Positions 61,043 to 64,000 of a stretch of 64,000 nucleotides of DNA are shown one piece after another; the stretch's first letter is position 1, and each line of letters starts with the position of its first letter. Origin of the DNA: Sphingomonas sp. G-3-2-10 (GTDB lineage: Bacteria; Pseudomonadota; Alphaproteobacteria; Sphingomonadales; Sphingomonadaceae). A model generated the notes under the pieces. The model saw only the letters and a list, made by a program, of their open reading frames with translations, was not told the DNA's origin and searched no databases. The stretch spans positions 558,001-622,000 of the forward strand of contig NZ_JABBFY010000001.1 in NCBI RefSeq assembly GCF_012927115.1, read 5' to 3'. The position numbers and the translations under genes were made by a program.

Positions 61043-62437
61043 TCAGCCCGCGTAGCGGTCCTTCAGCACCTTCCACACGGCGCGGAGGCCGGCGGCGTCG
61101 GCGCCCTTGGGGCGGCCGGGCTTGGGCGAGCCCTGCCAGCAGAAGATGTCGAGATGCGCCCATTCGGCCTTGTCGGGCACGAATTCCTTGAGGAACAGCG
61201 CGGCGGTCAGCGCACCGCCCCACGGGGCCTCGGCGGCATTGACCATGTCGGCCACGTCGGACTTCAGCATGTCCTTGTACGGATCGTAGAGCGGCAGGCG
61301 CCAGATCGGATCGGCTTCGCTCTCGCCCGCCGCCAGGATTTCGCTCGCCAGCGTATCGTTGTTCGAGAACAGCGCCTGAAGATCGGTGCCCAGCGCGACG
61401 CGCGCGGCGCCGGTCAGCGTGGCGAAGTTGATCATAAGCTCGGGATTGTTCTCGCCGGCCTTCGTAAAGGCGTCGCCGAGGATCAGGCGGCCTTCGGCGT
61501 CGGTGTTGCTGTTCTCGACCGTGAGGCCCTTGCGCGAGCGCATGACGTCGCCCGGACGCGTGGCTTCGCCGTTGATCGAATTCTCGACCGCGGGGACCAG
61601 CATGTGCAGGCGGATCGGCAGGCGCGCGCTCATGACAAGCTCGGCGATGGCCAGCGCGTGGGCCGCGCCGCCCATATCCTTCTTCATCAGGCGCATGCCC
61701 GAGGCCGGCTTGATGTCGAGGCCGCCCGAATCGAAGCAAACGCCCTTGCCGACGATGGCGACGCGGGGATGATCGGGATTGCCCCATTCGATCTCGATCA
61801 GGCGCGGGTCGCGGCCCTTGCCGGCAGCCTTGCCGACCGCCCAGATCATCCCATAGCCCTTCTCGATCTCCGCACCCTTGGTGACGGTGAACGTCGCGCC
61901 ATAGGTCTTGGCGATCTCGGCCGCTGCGGCTTCGACATCGGCCGGGCCGAAATCGTTCGCGCCGGTGTTGATCCAGTCGCGCAGCTTTTGCGTCACAGTG
62001 CCGAGGCGGACGGCGTCGTCGATGCGGGCGGGGTCGGCGGTGAGCAGCACGCGCGGGCCCTGGGCCTTGTCGTCCTTCTTCTTGTACCGGTCGAACTTGT
62101 ACTGGGCGGTCAGCCAGCCATAGAGCGCCGCGCCGGGCTCCGCGCCTTCGACGCGATAGGTGCCTTCGGGCAGCGTCTCGGCGAGCTTGGCCAAGCACCA
62201 GGGCGAGAGGCGATCGACATTGGCGACCACCGACACGACCGACCAGTCCTCCGGCGCGTCGCCGGGCAGGGTGGCGCTGGCATAGGGGCTGGGCGACAGC
62301 TTCTGCGCGGCGATCGCGGCGCGATGGCGCGGCGGCTGGGCATTGAGCCAGGCTTCCCAACCCTTTGCGTCGACGAGGTGGATGGTGCGCGCGGCCTGGC
62401 CGCGATCGGGCTGAATCAGCGTGGTGAGATCGGACAT
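61043..62437 (-). CDS. M17 leucyl aminopeptidase family protein
   Basis: 464-aa cytosolic metallopeptidase. The C-terminal catalytic half has GKGVCFDSGGLDIKPASGM (metal Lys/Asp), MKKDMGGAAHALAIAELVM (second Lys/Asp), and the signature NSNTDAEGRLILGDAF with its two metal ligands, then LTGAARVALG. The N-terminal half (about 1-165) is the variable domain and matches the shorter PepB-like alphaproteobacterial form rather than E. coli PepA. ATG at 62437. The roughly 110 bp upstream show nothing recognisable. Confidence 0.93.
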   Translation of the reverse strand: MSDLTTLIQPDRGQAARTIHLVDAKGWEAWLNAQPPRHRAAIAAQKLSPSPYASATLPGDAPEDWSVVSVVANVDRLSPWCLAKLAETLPEGTYRVEGAEPGAALYGWLTAQYKFDRYKKKDDKAQGPRVLLTADPARIDDAVRLGTVTQKLRDWINTGANDFGPADVEAAAAEIAKTYGATFTVTKGAEIEKGYGMIWAVGKAAGKGRDPRLIEIEWGNPDHPRVAIVGKGVCFDSGGLDIKPASGMRLMKKDMGGAAHALAIAELVMSARLPIRLHMLVPAVENSINGEATRPGDVMRSRKGLTVENSNTDAEGRLILGDAFTKAGENNPELMINFATLTGAARVALGTDLQALFSNNDTLASEILAAGESEADPIWRLPLYDPYKDMLKSDVADMVNAAEAPWGGALTAALFLKEFVPDKAEWAHLDIFCWQGSPKPGRPKGADAAGLRAVWKVLKDRYAG

Positions 62438-62547
62438 CGGGTTGATTTAGGGATGCGCGAGCGGATCGCCTAGAGGCGATTGCACTGGTTTTGTCGGTTG
62501 TCAGGATCGCCGGGTGTTCAGGGAGGGCGCGGAGGCAGCCGAGCCTT

Positions 62548-63465
62548 CTAACCCTTGGGCTTCACTTCGGGCGCGCACAGCGCCATCGCGCGATCGACCA
62601 TCGCGGTGAGGCGGTTGCGCTGCCCCTCCAGAGCAGCGGGTTCGAGGCCGGTGTCGAGCGTCTCGAAGTTGAGATAGTTCAGTCCGTGGAGCGCGGCATA
62701 GTTGGATGCCGAGCGATCGGTGACGACGACGCGCTCCTGCACCACGTTGAAATCGTTCTGGGTCAGCGCCCAGCAGAAGGCGGCCTGCGGATCGCGGCCG
62801 GTGAGGTGGGTGACGAAGGCGACGCTGTCGTCATCGTCGAACGGGAAAGCCTTCGAAGTCGAGGCGTGCGGCGTGTAGAAATCGTCGCAATAGCGGATCG
62901 AGATGATGCCGTTGCCCGGCGGATCGGACTTGTTGCAGTTCGATTCCGCGGTGTTGAAGCCCTTCTGGTTGGTGTGCAGCGCGATCACCGGGCCGTCCGC
63001 GGGGCGGTGGTTCGACAGGATGATGCGGGCATAGCCGGGCAGGGCGCTGTCGAAATTGCGGTTGGGATCGACCGGGCGGCCATAGGCGACGGCATAGTTG
63101 AAGCGCTGGCCGTCATGCTCGGGATGGACGCCGGCATCGACCGCGACGATCGTGCCGCCATAGTTGCGCAGTGCGGCCAGGGCAGCTTCGAACCCGCCAT
63201 TCTCGTTATCGTGGGGGACGAACCACAGGGGGCCGCGCGGGCGAGCGGTGTTGGTGATGCGCCACAGCCGCCAGTCGGCGCGCTCTTCGGTGAACTCGAT
63301 GCGCTCGACTTTCAGTCCCTTCCACTCGGCGGGATCGCGGTGGCGGGCGAAATCGTCGTCCTGCACGGTCAGCGGATCGACCGGCGAGATACGCGGCCGG
63401 TCGGGATCGGCGGCGGCGGACAGGCCGAGAAAAGCTATCGCGAGAAGCAACGGGCGACGGATCAT
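62548..63465 (-). CDS. Exported protein of unknown function, possible metallo-amidase
   Basis: 305 aa with a signal peptide (MIRRPLLLAIAFLGLSAAA). GGAGG precedes the ATG by four bases. I do not recognise the family. Conserved-looking blocks are LWFVPHDNENGGFEAALAAL, DAGVHPEHDG, VDPNRNFDSALPG, VIALHTNQKGFN and, near the C-terminus, LNYLNFETLDTGLEP. The P-H-D-N-E, D-P-N-R-x-F and L-H-T-N groups recall zinc carboxypeptidase/amidohydrolase active sites, so a periplasmic amidase or peptidase is possible. Six Cys include a pair near SNCNKSD and IRYCDDF. Confidence 0.72.
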   Translation of the reverse strand: MIRRPLLLAIAFLGLSAAADPDRPRISPVDPLTVQDDDFARHRDPAEWKGLKVERIEFTEERADWRLWRITNTARPRGPLWFVPHDNENGGFEAALAALRNYGGTIVAVDAGVHPEHDGQRFNYAVAYGRPVDPNRNFDSALPGYARIILSNHRPADGPVIALHTNQKGFNTAESNCNKSDPPGNGIISIRYCDDFYTPHASTSKAFPFDDDDSVAFVTHLTGRDPQAAFCWALTQNDFNVVQERVVVTDRSASNYAALHGLNYLNFETLDTGLEPAALEGQRNRLTAMVDRAMALCAPEVKPKG

Positions 63466-63562
63466 GCGACCTCCGGGGTTTGGGGGCAGCATAGGGAGGC
63501 GGGGCGAGGTGGGGCTATTCCGAACGGGGGCAGGGCTAGGCGTGTGGGGCATGGGTCTAACG

Positions 63563-63584
63563 CCCCTCCCCTGAAGGGAAGGGG
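63563..63584. repeat. Single GC-rich palindrome (REP-like)
   Basis: CCCCTCCCCT-GAA-GGGAAGGGG, an imperfect hairpin of the same type as those near 7.9, 30.6 and 54.8 kb. It sits about 11 bp downstream of the rimO stop on rimO's strand and upstream of the exported protein gene; no T-run follows. Confidence 0.6.
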
Positions 63585-63594
63585 CCAGAAAGAA

Positions 63595-64000
63595 TCAGTC
63601 CAGCGGCACCCCGAACAGGTCGTGATCGTCGGCGTCCTCGATCTCGACCTTCACGATATCGCCCTGCGCCAGATGGCCGGCGTCGCGGAGATGGACTTCG
63701 CCGTCGATCTCCGGCGCGTCGGACTGGGAACGGCCGGTGGCGCCGTCTTCGTCCACGACATCGATGATGACTTCGAGGGTGCGGCCGATCTTGGCTTGCA
63801 GCTTGGCGGCGGAGATCGCCGCGGTCTTTTCCATCACGCGGGCGTAGCGTTCTTCCTTCACCTCTTCGGGCACCGCGCCGGGCAGGTCGTTGGCAGCTGC
63901 GCCTTCGACCGGCTCGAAGCGGAACGCGCCGACCCGGTCGAGCTGGGCTTCGTCGAGCCAGTCGAGGAGATACTGGAAATCCTGCTCGGTCTCGCCGGGG
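63595..64000 (-). CDS. rimO: Ribosomal protein S12 methylthiotransferase RimO (5' part beyond the window)
   Basis: C-terminal about 134 residues of a radical-SAM methylthiotransferase that modifies Asp88 of protein S12. The visible part begins within the radical-SAM domain ([20 protein letters not shown], then [40 protein letters not shown]) and ends with the TRAM domain ([40 protein letters not shown]). The [10 protein letters not shown] segment and the TRAM ending separate RimO from MiaB. The [4Fe-4S] cysteines lie outside the window. Confidence 0.93.
   Translation of the reverse strand, partial: PGETEQDFQYLLDWLDEAQLDRVGAFRFEPVEGAAANDLPGAVPEEVKEERYARVMEKTAAISAAKLQAKIGRTLEVIIDVVDEDGATGRSQSDAPEIDGEVHLRDAGHLAQGDIVKVEIEDADDHDLFGVPLD

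Noticed and set aside
1..64000. tRNA, rRNA, CRISPR arrays, insertion sequences
   Set aside because: No cloverleaf-like sequence, repeat-spacer pattern or transposase reading frame was seen on either strand by eye; a dedicated search was not possible here.

Overview
The window looks like a chromosomal segment of a Sphingomonas-type alphaproteobacterium (order Sphingomonadales). The DNA is GC-rich. Its core is the gene set ppiD, trpE, trpG, trpD, trpC, moaC, moeA, lexA, comEC, gltX, gltA, which from established knowledge tends to cluster in alphaproteobacteria. The upstream region of lexA carries the alphaproteobacterial LexA box GTTC-N7-GTTC. Several proteins are of kinds common in this group: DUF2336, PilZ, a TonB-dependent receptor, and stand-alone PutA with an Lrp-type regulator. 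I saw no rRNA, tRNA, CRISPR array, prophage or insertion sequence. Both ends cut a gene: moaA on the left and rimO on the right.

Region 1-12.6 kb is housekeeping: moaA, a c-di-GMP phosphodiesterase-like EAL protein, two small proteins, a GAF protein, then the repair block mfd, sdhE, recG, a PilZ protein, tyrS and a CYTH phosphohydrolase. At 12.6-20.3 kb are a class I glutamine-amidotransferase-like hydrolase coupled to serine acetyltransferase, the divergent lrp/putA pair for proline catabolism, and a DOMON-like/DUF1343 pair. At 20.3-25 kb lies a Sel1-repeat gene. It is followed by a promoter with an embedded LexA-type box, a degenerate nucleotidyltransferase/membrane protein, a DUF2336 protein, and a sensor-kinase homologue that has lost its phospho-accepting histidine.

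Region 25-30.2 kb holds a class D beta-lactamase gene divergent from an ampR-like regulator gene, two tiny membrane proteins, and a sulfide/persulfide module (BigR-type repressor, rhodanese, TSUP exporter, divergent persulfide dioxygenase) with an AT-rich direct-repeat operator. A gene-free stretch of about 430 bp with a perfect 18-bp hairpin follows.

Region 30.6-58.4 kb is the trp/moa/lexA/glt backbone, mostly on the minus strand. Gene sets of other function sit between its members: a TonB receptor with a propeller-like partner, PilZ, GST, tag, VOC proteins, an ABC-F ATPase, an alcohol dehydrogenase, an EF-hand protein, a Ser hydrolase and a phosphodiester glycosidase. A subclass B3 metallo-beta-lactamase is translationally coupled to comEC. 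At 58.4-64 kb are tpiA, an MFS exporter, a GFA-family protein, an M17 aminopeptidase, an unrecognised exported protein and rimO.

GC-rich palindromic intergenic repeats recur at 7.85-7.95, 30.6, 54.8 and 63.57 kb. The least explained parts are the NTase/DUF2336/His-less-kinase locus, the AmpR-class D pairing, and the palindromic repeats.
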